Assembly: GCF_042242105.1 (NCBI RefSeq)
Contig: NC_092034.1
Location: 17,997,644-18,061,643, forward strand
DNA: 64,000 nt
Origin: Pempheris klunzingeri
Taxonomy: Eukaryota > Chordata > Actinopteri > Acropomatiformes > Pempheridae
Reading direction: 5' to 3'
The position numbers were made by a program, and so were the translations under genes. The notes beneath the pieces are model-generated. The model was not told the origin of the DNA, searched no databases, and worked only from the letters and a program-made list of their open reading frames with translations. This document shows, in pieces, positions 13,863 to 27,135 of the stretch. Each line of letters opens with the position of its first letter. Within the stretch, counting starts at the first letter, position 1.

Positions 13863-14433
13863 TTAACAGAGAGGAGTAAAAAATATTTCTTATGCTGTAG
13901 AATGTGACAGAATATTTCCTCATACCTTCAAAATGGGGGGAAATATTATAGCCTGTGTATTGCAAAGATCACCTGGCATTTATCTTTCAGAAGAGCGAAT
14001 GCTTAGCTCAGTGACTCAATGTAAGCACGAAAAGGTAAAAGTGGGGCTATATGTACCTTTATGCTGAAAAGTTTCAAGCATGTGCACTAAGGTCAACATG
14101 AAAATCTGAAGTATTAACATGAACAGGGAATAAAACCTGTTTCCATCGGCCTGCATCATATTACTACGTTATAGAGTCCTCGTAAAAAACAAAGTGGTCC
14201 TTTCACTTTCAATAAACAGCCATGAAAGCATCCCAGGTACTGAGAGGTCAAGGGACAAGTCCACGAGAATTACTATACCTAAAAGCAAAGACAGTTTTAA
14301 GAAAACAAGCAAACGACCAAAAAGTGGAAGTGCAAAGGAGTTTTTTGTTTTCTCGTGTAAAACACACTCGGCTCAGTTTTCAGTCAGTTCCCAGACCAAA
14401 GGTATCATGTTTAGGAGCAAGACTCACCACAGA

Positions 14434-17400
14434 CTATCTCAACCTTCCTTTCTCTTTCCCTCGTATCAAAGTGTGGTTGCTCCTGACAAAACGGCTTCCG
14501 TCCCAGTCTCTCTCCCCCTCCTCCACTGTCCTCCCCCCTGCCTCTGCTCCCATCAGCCTCTCTCCTGTCCTGGACGAGTCTTTTCTTAAAAAAGAGCCAC
14601 CGGCTGCTGCGATCGAGCCCTGGCTCTGTTGCCCTGGCTGGGCTAGGACCGCTGCAGCCCGTGGGAACTGCTTAGCATCCAGCACGTCTTTATATTGGAT
14701 CTCAGGTCTGATCATCCTCAGACAGGCCGTCCTGGTGGCATTGTCCAACCCTGGTTGGAGCTCGTAGCCGAGAATCTTCACTAACCCACTCTGGAATGGC
14801 CGGATGTTTTTGTCTCGGATCCGGTGTGCCTCCACAGGTTTCCCACCATCCCTGAGACAGACCCGGGCAAGTTCTTCCCGACGTATCCTGAGAAGAGCTA
14901 CTTCCTGCTCCATCTGGGCATGACCAAACTTGTCAATTTCCTCCCAGAAGGTCTGGTTGAAGGCTTTGTACAAGTGCCAGTCTAAGGCATTCCATTGCCG
15001 CAGTTTCTCCCGCTGTTCTTCTGTTAGTGACAAATTGGGCGGCGCCTTGGCTTGTGAACGTCCCCCTCTACCACCAACACCAGCTGCTGCTGCTGCTGCT
15101 GCTTTGCCCACCCAGCTCCCACTTATCCCCCCAATGCCGCCGGGCTTCTGCTGCCGAGCGTTGAGGCTGAAAGAGACGACAGCATCCAGCGGCCAGCAGA
15201 GGGCATGTCTCAGCAGGATCATGGACTGGTCAAAGTACTCAGACACTAAAATCAGCTTAAAGGCCCGATGGATCATGGCCTTGCCACGCTGAGCCAGTGC
15301 CAGAGAGAAATTAGCATTGTGGTCCATGCCAAAGTCAAACCACAGTAGGTTGCGGGCGTAGTGGTTGTTGCGGAGACGAGGATCATAGTATTTCTTAGGG
15401 TCGTCAGCAAAGTCACCCAAGCCTTTGGCTTTCCGAAAGGCAGGCGCTACCTCTTTGTAATAAGCAAAGGAGGACTCAGCCAGGGCGACCGGGTCCCTGA
15501 TGATAGAGAAGTAAAATGTGTCTGCAGGCATCACTTTCTCCACCTAAGAAACAGAAAAGGGGAACTTGTAAATGCAAAAATGTGCTATTTGATACAACTC
15601 AACTACAACAGTAATATATTGTATTTTATTTGCTTCCTCTGAGCAACAGAGTCCTGATGCAGCATGTTTTTGTAGTCATCCTTTTCAACGCAAATGATTA
15701 ACAGTAACCAGTCAGGGGTGCCCAATGACGATTTTCGCGATCTACCAGTCGATCGCGAAGGTAGCGCAGGTAGATCGCGTGACATCCCTCACCTATCATC
15801 CCTAATTAGGACTAAACGGTTTAGAAAATGAATGAATGTATGTATCCTCCCTATGGCGTTTGCTACTTGACTGACGTACAGGGCGGCCAGTCTGAGATCT
15901 CTTCTCTGCTACGGGTCGCGGGCAGGGACATGAGCGGTCAATCGTGCTAGGTACTGCAAAACTCCAGCGAGCGAAGTGACCTAGTTAGCCTTCCAATTTA
16001 TATCTACTAAATATCTACTATTCTGGGATAGGGAACAGGATAGGAAGGAATATTTGACTCCATTCAGTGCAAGTCATCAGAGGAACATTGCTGCTGTCAG
16101 TTTTTATGTGTAATACCAAGGGTTACATTAGCTGCAGTTATGCAGTGTATGCCAACATATATTGTACATATAAAGTATACTCAGTATATATATAGAAATG
16201 AATATATGTTTAGCATTTTTAATGTAGGTAGATCATTTTGACCTGGTCATTTTAAAAGTAGCTCGCAAGCCGAAACAGTGTGGGCACTTGCTTCATAGTC
16301 CAATGTATCCACATCACTACAGAAAATTCATCTTTGTCGCTCCCCATGTCATTCCAGATCTTCTTCTGAATAACTCACCTCTAGCTTATTAAATCTCATA
16401 TGATTGCCCATGATGTGGAACTCTACAGCCCTGGGACCTCGGTAACCTTTGACCCTGTGAGCGTTGAAGGGCAGTGGGTAGCCTAGCTGGTAGCCCAGAG
16501 GCAGGGCGAAGCGGAGGTCATGCTCCTCTCCGTAGCGGTACAGCATGTTGAGCACGGTGCTGCTGGCCGTCTTGTGGGTCTTCAAGAACATAATGTGGGT
16601 GTGGGGCTGACAGGAGCCCAGAGAGGGCCCCTGCGCATCAGGGGACGAGAAAATGGAGTGAGCAGCCGGCTGGACACTGCTGGAGAACACATAAAAGGAA
16701 GGGATGTTTACAGTCCTACAGTTTGTAGCTTAAAGTCACACTAATCAACAACAGATCTAATGACTCCAATGGTTAAAAAAAATCTAATGATCAACAACTT
16801 TCCCTAAAGTTCCCTAAAAGCTCATTGCTTTAGATTTCTGGTAAACTCTTAAAAAACAGTTAGAGAATATATGGTGAACACAGTGGAGCATTTATCAGCC
16901 AAAGAGCCAGATATTGCCCTCAGGGGTTGGTGGAGACCAAATGCGAGCTAAAAGCACAGTGACAGCAAATAAATGCTTATTGGGTTTGAGTATACTGGAT
17001 GTGTGAGTAGGCAGCTGCTTATATTCAGTAACTTATAAGGTGATCAAATGTCAATATCGCTTGCTTTGCAAAAATTAATCAAATGACATTTAACGTTTTT
17101 TCAGTAGCATTCATGTACATTTCACATTCACATTTTGTACAGACAAAACATATTTCATGTTAGAGGTCACTTCCTTCACCAAAAACCCAAGAAAACACAG
17201 ATGGCACTGATTTAATAACTTCCTCTTTCGGAACACTGAAACTGAGGACTGCTGAGCAATTTCATAATTTTTGTGAGTTGAAAGCACTTTTTGTGACGGG
17301 GGTTTGTTCTTTTCCTAACATTATGATTAAATACATGCAGCATACCTGCTTATCCTGTGTGCACGTATCCAGAACTTTGTTGCTCAAAGGCATCAGTGCT

Positions 17401-20400
17401 GAGCACCAAGGTGCCTTAATATGTGTTACATGTTCAGACATGTCCACTAAATCGTAGAACAAGAAACACAGAAGTTGTTTTTATTGCAGACATATTATTT
17501 ATTATTATGGCTATGTTTAGGTTGAGATGTAACCGTGGTTACATACAAATGTCAAAAGTTGTCAAAAACCCAAATGGCAGATTTGTTCATACCATACTGG
17601 TTTAATAAATGTAAATGTTTTTACCATTAAAATCAAATTCCCACAAACATTTGGAAAATGTGATTCCCATTTTCGACAGTTTTCCATACTTAGTGCTGGG
17701 GGCACGTTGTGGTCAGCACTCAATAAGTGATGAGGTTCAATACCGAGCCCTAGCTTTGTGTGTGTGCAAGACTTGCCGCTGCATACTTTGAAACAACACT
17801 AGCACTCTTGTTACACTGTTGATCAAGGTTACCATTCTCAGTGTCTCAGTGGTTTTCAGCAACTCAGATTCAATAAGCATGAAACCCATCCAGGCCCATG
17901 AGATCACTGTGTGATGTAAAGTGTAAGATGAGCAACAATCAAAGAAGAGTAGAAGGCTCTGCACACACGAGCATTAACCCTGTCAGCCCTGCATGTGATC
18001 CCACTGTTAAACAACATACCAACAGTACTGTCTCTTAAACGCTCGTGATTGCATGTGTTGCCATGACGATCTAAGCAACATGTGTACATGTTTGGTTGTG
18101 TGCAGTTCTCCTGAAGTGGGAGCAGAGGCTGGAAAGATGGGGCACTTTCTAGGTGATGCCACCTACGAAGTAGCAATGGTGAGTGAGGTGGTTTGAGTGG
18201 AGGAAAACATGAGTAAAGGGCCCTTGAGTAAAGGTTTGTTGTTGCTCCTTATCAGTTTTGGCCTGTGTTGTGTCGTGGTTCTTGTGCTGCTGTAAGCCAA
18301 TAGCTTCTGTTAGACTAAAACCTCCCACATGTGAGAGTCTGAGTGGACGGCTAGATGCTCCTTCAGAATCCAAATGGACAGCTTACATAACTGTAAAGAA
18401 ACTTGAATTCTACATTTCTATAATTCAACATAAATATTGACTATAAACATTCATATGAGATGTTTCTTCATTTTTAATTATCCCTAATTATCAGAATCAG
18501 AATCAGAATACACACAGCTCCAAAACAATAAGAATAAACTTCAAACACAAAAGTAAAAAATATAAATATATAAAAGTATGTATTAAAAATTATGTATCAA
18601 AAATTATTATTACAAATTATTACACAGAGGTAAATGATTGCACCAGGTGAGTCCAGAGTCTTATAATAATAATAATAATACCACTACTACTAACAATAAC
18701 ATAACAACATGTACATTCAGAGTAAGGCATTATGCTATATAATACTAATAATACTACTATCACTACTACTACTACCAATAATAATATATGACATGTACAC
18801 TCAGAGTAAGGAGCTGTATTATATAATAATAATAATGATACAAATAATACCACTACTACTAATAATAATACATATAACATGTACACTCAGAGTGAGGAGC
18901 TGTATTATATAATTATTAATTATCAGGAGAAAGAACATGCATATGCATCTGTATTTGAAGGTAATAAGCAGATAGTGGCAAAATCAGTGACTATCTATCA
19001 TTACTATTATTACTATTATTACTATTAGTACTATCATTACTATCATTACTATTAGTACTATTATTACTATTATTACTATTAGTACTATCATTACTATTAG
19101 TACTATCATTACTATCATTACTATTAGTACTATCATTACTATTAGTACTATCATTACTATCATTACTATTAGTACTATCATTACTATCATTACTATTAGT
19201 ACTATCATTACTATTATTACTATCATTACTATTAGTACTATCATTACTATCATTACTATTAGTACTATTATTACTATTAGTACTATCATTACTATTAGTA
19301 CTATCATTACTATTAGTACTATTAGTACTATCATTACTATTAGTACTATCATTACTATTAGTACTATTATTACTATTAGTACTATCATTACTATTAGTAC
19401 TATTATTACTATTAGTACTATTATTACTATTAGTACTATCATTACTATTAGTACTATTGTTACTATTAGTACTATCATTAGTACTATTATTACTATTAGT
19501 ACTATCATTACTATTAGTACTATCATTAGTACTATTATTACTATTAGTACTATCATTACTATTAGTACTATCATTAGTACTATCATTACTATTAGTACTA
19601 TCATTACTATTAGTACTATTATTACTATTAGTACTATCATTACTATTAGTACTATCATTAGTACTATTATTACTATTAGTACTATCATTACTATTAGTAC
19701 TATCATTACTATTAGTACTATTATTACTATTAGTACTATCATTACTATTAGTACTATCATTAGTACTATTAGTACTATTAGTACTATCATTAGTACTATT
19801 ATTACTATTAGTACTATCATTACTATTAGTACTATCATTAGTACTATCATTACTATTAGTACTATCATTAGTACTATTATTACTATTAGTACTATCATTA
19901 CTATTAGTACTATCATTAGTACTATCATTAGTACTATTATTACTATTAGTACTATCATTACTATTAGCACTGTTGGGCCTTGCCGCATGGCCAGACAAGA
20001 GCGGCCTACATGTACCTGGAAAAGCCTAACAAAGGAACAAAGGGCCATAAAATAAACGGGCGCCAAAACTTGTCGGCATTGCCTCCAATAAACTCAGGTA
20101 GGGGGGCGTGGCCTGGATCCAACACCAGGAGTTCTCATTGGGGGAAAACTCCCCAAATCCACAAGGAACTCCCAGTACGGCCATGACATCACTAAACGTT
20201 TATAAGCAGTGAACACCTAAGACACGCCGCCTTTCCACTGTAACGTAAAGTTACTACAGGGGGTGTTTTCTGTTTGGACGTCTTTCCCCTTTAAACCTAG
20301 GTAACAGCCTTCCCCACACTCGCTGGACGAGCAACCGGCTGTTTTCGCCCCGTTTTGTTTTTTTGGTTTCAGTTTCGTTTTTGTGTCCTTCACCGGACTC

Positions 20401-21438
20401 GTTAGGATCCTGAGGAGAAACGCCGAGCAACCCGCGGCTTTTCCCTCAACTTTACCTGCGGAAGGGAGAGACAGTACGCTGTTCTCTCCAGGGAAAGATC
20501 ACGAACGTTCTTCTCCCTCTAAGTCGACTCCCGCTGCTCCACGCTGCCACACGCGGACCAGCGCGCCGTTCCCCGCTAACACAGCGACGCAACGGACCCT
20601 TTCCTCGCCGCCACCCGAGCCGGACCGAAACCCGCCAGGCGTGCAGGATTTGCACACACTAATCGCTCGCGAAGCGATTTCAAGTAAGAGGCATTGTGTC
20701 TGGGCAGAGACAGATAGGATTTAAGTGTGCTACCTTTGCTTATAAGCTAAAGTGCCGGACCGCCGTGTCCCGTGTTTCAACTGTGTGTTTGCTGCTGTTG
20801 TTTTGTCTCCTGCGTTGTTTTGTGCGTAAGCCCACGCAGGGACTTTGTTGTGTTTATAGCCAACACGTGGAGAGTCAGTAAACGTGAGTCTATCAGTTAA
20901 AGGACCAGCGCCACCATCGGTAAACAGAGTTTGCTGATCGAGCCGCTGAGTGATAGACATACGGTTATTGTGCGCTCCTGTGACGGTTAAAAACCAGATT
21001 TTCAGTGTTTTGTGTTGAATGCTTTCCTTTCCTCTTTCTTCCTACTAACCCACATTACATTCACATACATACACGTGTTCATACCGTCCCTTACAGGCAC
21101 GATCGGCGCCATTACAGTCTAACTCTAGAGTTCAGACTTGTAATTACAGTTGCCATTACACTTTTAGCAGTCAGCCCCTAGTGTTTAAGCTCCTAACTAC
21201 CGCCGTTACAACACCCGGCAGCATCCTGCCCCTAGTGTTAAGGCCGGTAATTACAGTAGCTATTACACACTTAGTAGTGCCCTGCCTCTAGTGCTCAGGG
21301 AAGGGATTTCAGTCTCCACTGTACTCTCGTTCCCTCTAGTCACATCTTGCGAGCGTCCGCCATATTGGGGTGACGTATTCACGCACGTGATTGCGTCACC
21401 ACTCTGCGGCCTCCTCCTTGCCCCCCCCCCCTTTTCCC

Positions 21439-21514
<76 letters not shown>

Positions 21515-24500
21515 TACACACACACACATGCTGGATGCTTGTATATATATCTTGTTTTGAGTGTTAACAATTTGTACCAATAGCTGCTTTTAGATGGTTG
21601 AATAGCAGATGTTTATTTTAACTAGTATTATTGATCACAAATCATTGTGCTTGTTGAATAAACTCTGTTATGCATTTAAAGAGTAGTTGTTTGTGATTAC
21701 TGTGCATATATTTGTTGTGGTAACAGCTGGTTGAGATAGTCAGTGCTCGGATTCATGCCTTTCCACTCACTTTATAAATGTAAGATAGTAATTTAAATAT
21801 CGACATTTTTAAGTGAGGCCCCTTTTTATTCACTCTTATAAATGTGAGATAGTGATTTAAATATCAACATTTTGAAGTGAATAACCCCTTTTGAGACTGT
21901 ATTCCAGTTTGTTATTGGTCCCTGATACCAGGGTGGTGCCCCGATATTATTAATTAATAATTAATTAATAACTAATTTTTACTGATATTGATAAGTACAC
22001 TGATAAGTGCTAAATCTTATTGATAATACTGCCAATAACTAAACTAGCTCCATCCAGTGCACAACAAATGGTGCCCCGTGTGAGGCTATTTAATACCAGC
22101 TTTATTGCAATATTTATGCACAATAATTAAAGTTGTTAATATAAAAAAAAAAAAATTTTTTTTTTTGAAAATTTGGATTTTCAGTTTTCTTTTTTTTTAC
22201 CAAGCATAATCCAGCTGTGTTCTGTGGTTTGTGTTGTGTTTAGTGGTTGGTACTGTTGTTTGAGGAACAATAATAGCACATTATTGTTTTAAGGATTGCT
22301 AACTCATTAACACAGCTAGAGCTCTTCAGAGTTGTTGATGACATCTCACACATCCTAACAGAGTAGGGTGTGCTAGAGCATTGTTTTGCACTGTTACGTG
22401 TACACTTAGCAGTGTTTGTGTAAGACACAGGTTGAAGCCTCACCTGTGCATCTACAGCAGCAAAGTAACCCATCACACTATTAGGCAGAGCTACTGGGCA
22501 TTTTCCTAGGTAAAGCATAGCAAAATGAGCCATCCCAGTGAGCCGAGAGCTGACACTTGTGAGTCAGACGACCCAGCCCTGCAGGATGTGGTCGCTGGTC
22601 TCCTTAACCTCTCTACAGCAGAGAGAGGCCATCTTAATCATTACAATGTTAAGACATGTGATGAAAAGCTGAAGGAGTTAGTGGAATACATTAACCACCC
22701 CACCGGGAAACCTGTGCGCACTATCCCGGAGTTGTTAGGTTTAATAACCCTCCTTCATCAGCGTAAGTCTCAGCTATTAGCTGAGCAGCACCAAGAGCGG
22801 TTAGCTCAGCTGCAGGACAGCCATAGGGCTGCGCAGCAAGCAAACGCTAGCCTGCGACAGGAAGTTTTGGCTGCCAAGTCTGAGGTTGCTCAGACACAAG
22901 AAACTTGTGTTCAGTTGCGATTAGATACAAATCTCTTGCATTTACAACTCCAGGCTGCTCGCAGACGAGCAGAACCAGGAAGTGAACCCATAGTCACCCA
23001 GGTAGGGACAGCCATTGACAACCCAGCCGACGCTGACTCAGACCCAGCAGAAGACCCAGTCATCCAGGGTCCAGACCCAGGACAGCAGGATCTGCAACGT
23101 GAAGTAGCTCGGGCAAGGGGGGCTGTCCCACTTAAGAACCTTGATCCCAGACCAAGTACCCATGCCCTCCAAGTTAATTCAGGTGGCGCATCTAGGAGGC
23201 ATGCAGCCTACAGTGACAACACCACTGACTTAGTCACCTTAGATAGTTACAGAGGACCTCCGTTGCCTCGCTCAGCCGACCCAGGTGCCTCTTTCCCTGT
23301 GCAGCAGTCCCTCCACAGCCGCACAACCTTAAATTTTTCCCCGCCACATGGGCGGCGGAGTTACTTTGAGCCCCCACAGTCTGCTGAAGCGTACGCGTCA
23401 CATAGTCTGCCCCCGCGTCGTAACCGCACTCTTTCCCCATCACGCAGGGAAAGTCGAAATCGGTACCGCCATGCTGACTATGGTGACCTTGTAGACTCCG
23501 ATGACTCAGATGGTCCAGGTCCACCTCGAGAACAGGGTCTGCGCACACGCCAGATTGAATCACTTGCGCGAGACATAGAGCGCTTTGATCCCAGCAGTCG
23601 GGAATCAAATATAGACGATTACCTCAGGGAGGTAGACCGGTGCTTGCTTGACTTGCCTTATCCCTCCTCACGTGAGAAGCTCAAGCTGGTCTGGAAGACC
23701 ACAGCGAGAAGTGTCCACGTCTTCATGGAGACACTCCCGCCTGCCACTCGTGATCGCTACTCAGCCCTCTGTCAGGCCCTGCAGGAAGAGTACTCTTTGT
23801 ATGCTGACCAAGCATCTGCTACTCTCAGTGCTTTTGCAATCATGCAAGGGAGGCGAGAACCCCCAAGAGAGTACTATAGGCGCCTCAGAGCTGCATACTT
23901 TCAGGGACGTAATGCCCCTGGCCTGGAGGAGGAGCAGGTTTTCAAATCCCTGTTCCTGCACAACCTCCATGACAGTCTAAGATACGATGTCACAATGCAG
24001 TGTAGAACCCGTGATCTTAGCATGCAGGAAATTAGACAGTATGCCCAACTGGCGTGGGAGACGCACACACGTCCTGTGAGAAAACACGAGGACGATGCCA
24101 GAGTCCTGGGGATCCAAACATCAGGAGACGAGCTGGCACTTGAAGGCAACAAAATGCCTCATGCCATGGCCGATCCTAGAAATAGAACCCAGGGACATCA
24201 ACCTTTCCGCCAGCAGAGCAACCGACAGCATCATAGGTTTGAAAACCAGACATACTCCCGAGACCAGAGTAAATTTAAACGAAATACTTTCCAGCCAAAG
24301 CGGAAAGTTCAATTCGAACGATACACCACACAAGAGGGCAGGTATACAGGGAGAAATTCAGAAAATTCCGAAGAGCCATTTCACCAACAGGAAATGGAAA
24401 ACTGTATTAGGAGATGGGTGACTGAGGCAATAAAACAGCAGATGCCTCATAGCCAGCCGGCATTGTCTGACCCCGCAGAGGGATCTGACACAGAGCCTCC

Positions 24501-27069
24501 ATTAAAATGACTAGGCCAGGCGCCCCTTTTCCCCACTGCCAAAGGCTACGTGATAGGATGGGAGAGGGAACACAGGGGGGCGCCAGAAATCACCACTCCG
24601 CATCTCCCAGACTCCCACTTTGTGACTTTCTTGGGCAATCTTGTCCGTCAGGGGAATTCAGTCATTAGCACCCTCCAACAAGCCACCAAGCTGGCTATGG
24701 TGCAACTGGCTGTCTACTCAATTGATTATCCAAACTATGCCCATCACAGTTTCATCCTACACATCACCATGTGGAAGGAGAATGACATGAAAAGTGACTG
24801 TAACAAGGAAGTAAAATTCTATATCCCAGGCCTCCCCCAGTCATTCAGCCAAGTAGAACGTGCTAACCGCACCATAGTTAACATATATAAGACGTATGTT
24901 AGTAGTAGTGGCAAGGATTGGGATGTGAAACTCCCCTTGGTGCTAGTGGCCATCACACCGCACTGCTCCATGGGAGTCACTCCCCATGAAATGATGACTG
25001 GGAGAGAGATGACCCTTCCGCTGCACCTCCGGTACCAGCCAGAGAACGTCAGTGTTACAACTGCCTCCATGCAAATCAGATTAAGTCTTAGGGACCAGCC
25101 TCAATCCAAGGAGAAGAGAGAAACTCTACACCCGAAAGGGGGGAGCGGCCTCCACTCCTGGAGGTAGAACCTACACCCAGAAATTGCAGGCTAGACTTCC
25201 TACTGATCGTCACACCACAATTTGGCAACCAGTCTGTCACCATCCCACAGACTTGCTCCAAACCATCACAAGAACAAGCCACTAACCTCTAACAATCTAT
25301 CCTGTCCTTCTTTCCTCAATTCTTTTAAATTCATTTTTGAGAAATTGCAAAGAAGCAGCAAAAGATTGTAATTTTGACTTGTGAATGTGTTGTGATTGAA
25401 TAGGATAGTCAGTTAGATGATGTCTGCCCAGACAATGCCTCAATGTCTGCCCAGACACCACTGCCTCATGAACCTCATGAACTCAATGGACTGTTTAATC
25501 CTTGTAGCTGTTTCAGGAACACATGGACACATGGACTGTTGGCCCTCTTGGTTGCCCTAAAGACTGTGGCCGACACCCCACTCTTCAGGCCAAAGGGGGG
25601 ATGTTGGGCCTTGCCGCATGGCCAGACAAGAGCGGCCTACATGTACCTGGAAAAGCCTAACAAAGGAACAAAGGGCCATAAAATAAACGGGCGCCAAAAC
25701 TTGTCGGCATTGCCTCCAATAAACTCAGGTAGGGGGGCGTGGCCTGGATCCAACACCAGGAGTTCTCATTGGGGGAAAACTCCCCAAATCCACAAGGAAC
25801 TCCCAGTACGGCCATGACATCACTAAACGTTTATAAGCAGTGAACACCTAAGACACGCCGCCTTTCCACTGTAACGTAAAGTTACTACAGGGGGTGTTTT
25901 CTGTTTGGACGTCTTTCCCCTTTAAACCTAGGTAACAGCCTTCCCCACACTCGCTGGACGAGCAACCGGCTGTTTTCGCCCCGTTTTGTTTTTTTGGTTT
26001 CAGTTTCGTTTTTGTGTCCTTCACCGGACTCGTTAGGATCCTGAGGAGAAACGCCGAGCAACCCGCGGCTTTTCCCTCAACTTTACCTGCGGAAGGGAGA
26101 GACAGTACGCTGTTCTCTCCAGGGAAAGATCACGAACGTTCTTCTCCCTCTAAGTCGACTCCCGCTGCTCCACGCTGCCACACGCGGACCAGCGCGCCGT
26201 TCCCCGCTAACACAGCGACGCAACGGACCCTTTCCTCGCCGCCACCCGAGCCGGACCGAAACCCGCCAGGCGTGCAGGATTTGCACACACTAATCGCTCG
26301 CGAAGCGATTTCAAGTAAGAGGCATTGTGTCTGGGCAGAGACAGATAGGATTTAAGTGTGCTACCTTTGCTTATAAGCTAAAGTGCCGGACCGCCGTGTC
26401 CCGTGTTTCAACTGTGTGTTTGCTGCTGTTGTTTTGTCTCCTGCGTTGTTTTGTGCGTAAGCCCACGCAGGGACTTTGTTGTGTTTATAGCCAACACGTG
26501 GAGAGTCAGTAAACGTGAGTCTATCAGTTAAAGGACCAGCGCCACCATCGGTAAACAGAGTTTGCTGATCGAGCCGCTGAGTGATAGACATACGGTTATT
26601 GTGCGCTCCTGTGACGGTTAAAAACCAGATTTTCAGTGTTTTGTGTTGAATGCTTTCCTTTCCTCTTTCTTCCTACTAACCCACATTACATTCACATACA
26701 TACACGTGTTCATACCGTCCCTTACAGGCACGATCGGCGCCATTACAGTCTAACTCTAGAGTTCAGACTTGTAATTACAGTTGCCATTACACTTTTAGCA
26801 GTCAGCCCCTAGTGTTTAAGCTCCTAACTACCGCCGTTACAACACCCGGCAGCATCCTGCCCCTAGTGTTAAGGCCGGTAATTACAGTAGCTATTACACA
26901 CTTAGTAGTGCCCTGCCTCTAGTGCTCAGGGAAGGGATTTCAGTCTCCACTGTACTCTCGTTCCCTCTAGTCACATCTTGCGAGCGTCCGCCATATTGGG
27001 GTGACGTATTCACGCACGTGATTGCGTCACCACTCTGCGGCCTCCTCCTTGCCCCCCCCCCCTTTTCCC

Positions 27070-27135
<66 letters not shown>

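Larger units (their letters stand above)
7701..14433. other. Intergenic DNA between trappc14 and gal3st4
   Basis: No host exon is recognised in these 6.7 kb. The stretch holds an L2-like tail (10.4 kb), a TA microsatellite (11.6 kb), short A or T runs (11.9 and 12.6 kb), an ATT run near 9.06 kb and an RTE-like fragment (13.6 kb). The last few hundred bases must contain the 3'UTR of gal3st4, but I could not place its poly(A) signal with confidence. Confidence 0.5.

Noticed and set aside
14222..14767. Plus-strand frames of 131 and 181 codons opposite gal3st4 exon 3
   Set aside because: Antisense shadow of a coding exon and its 3'UTR, with no independent support.
18984..20066. Long open frames of 335-360 codons (minus) and 190 codons (plus) over the triplet array
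   Set aside because: They are products of a stop-free triplet repeat. The proteins are pure low-complexity strings with no family features.
20383..20724. 113-codon frame in each LTR
   Set aside because: Present in both LTRs and lacks similarity I recognise. LTR position and GC-rich composition explain it better than a gene.
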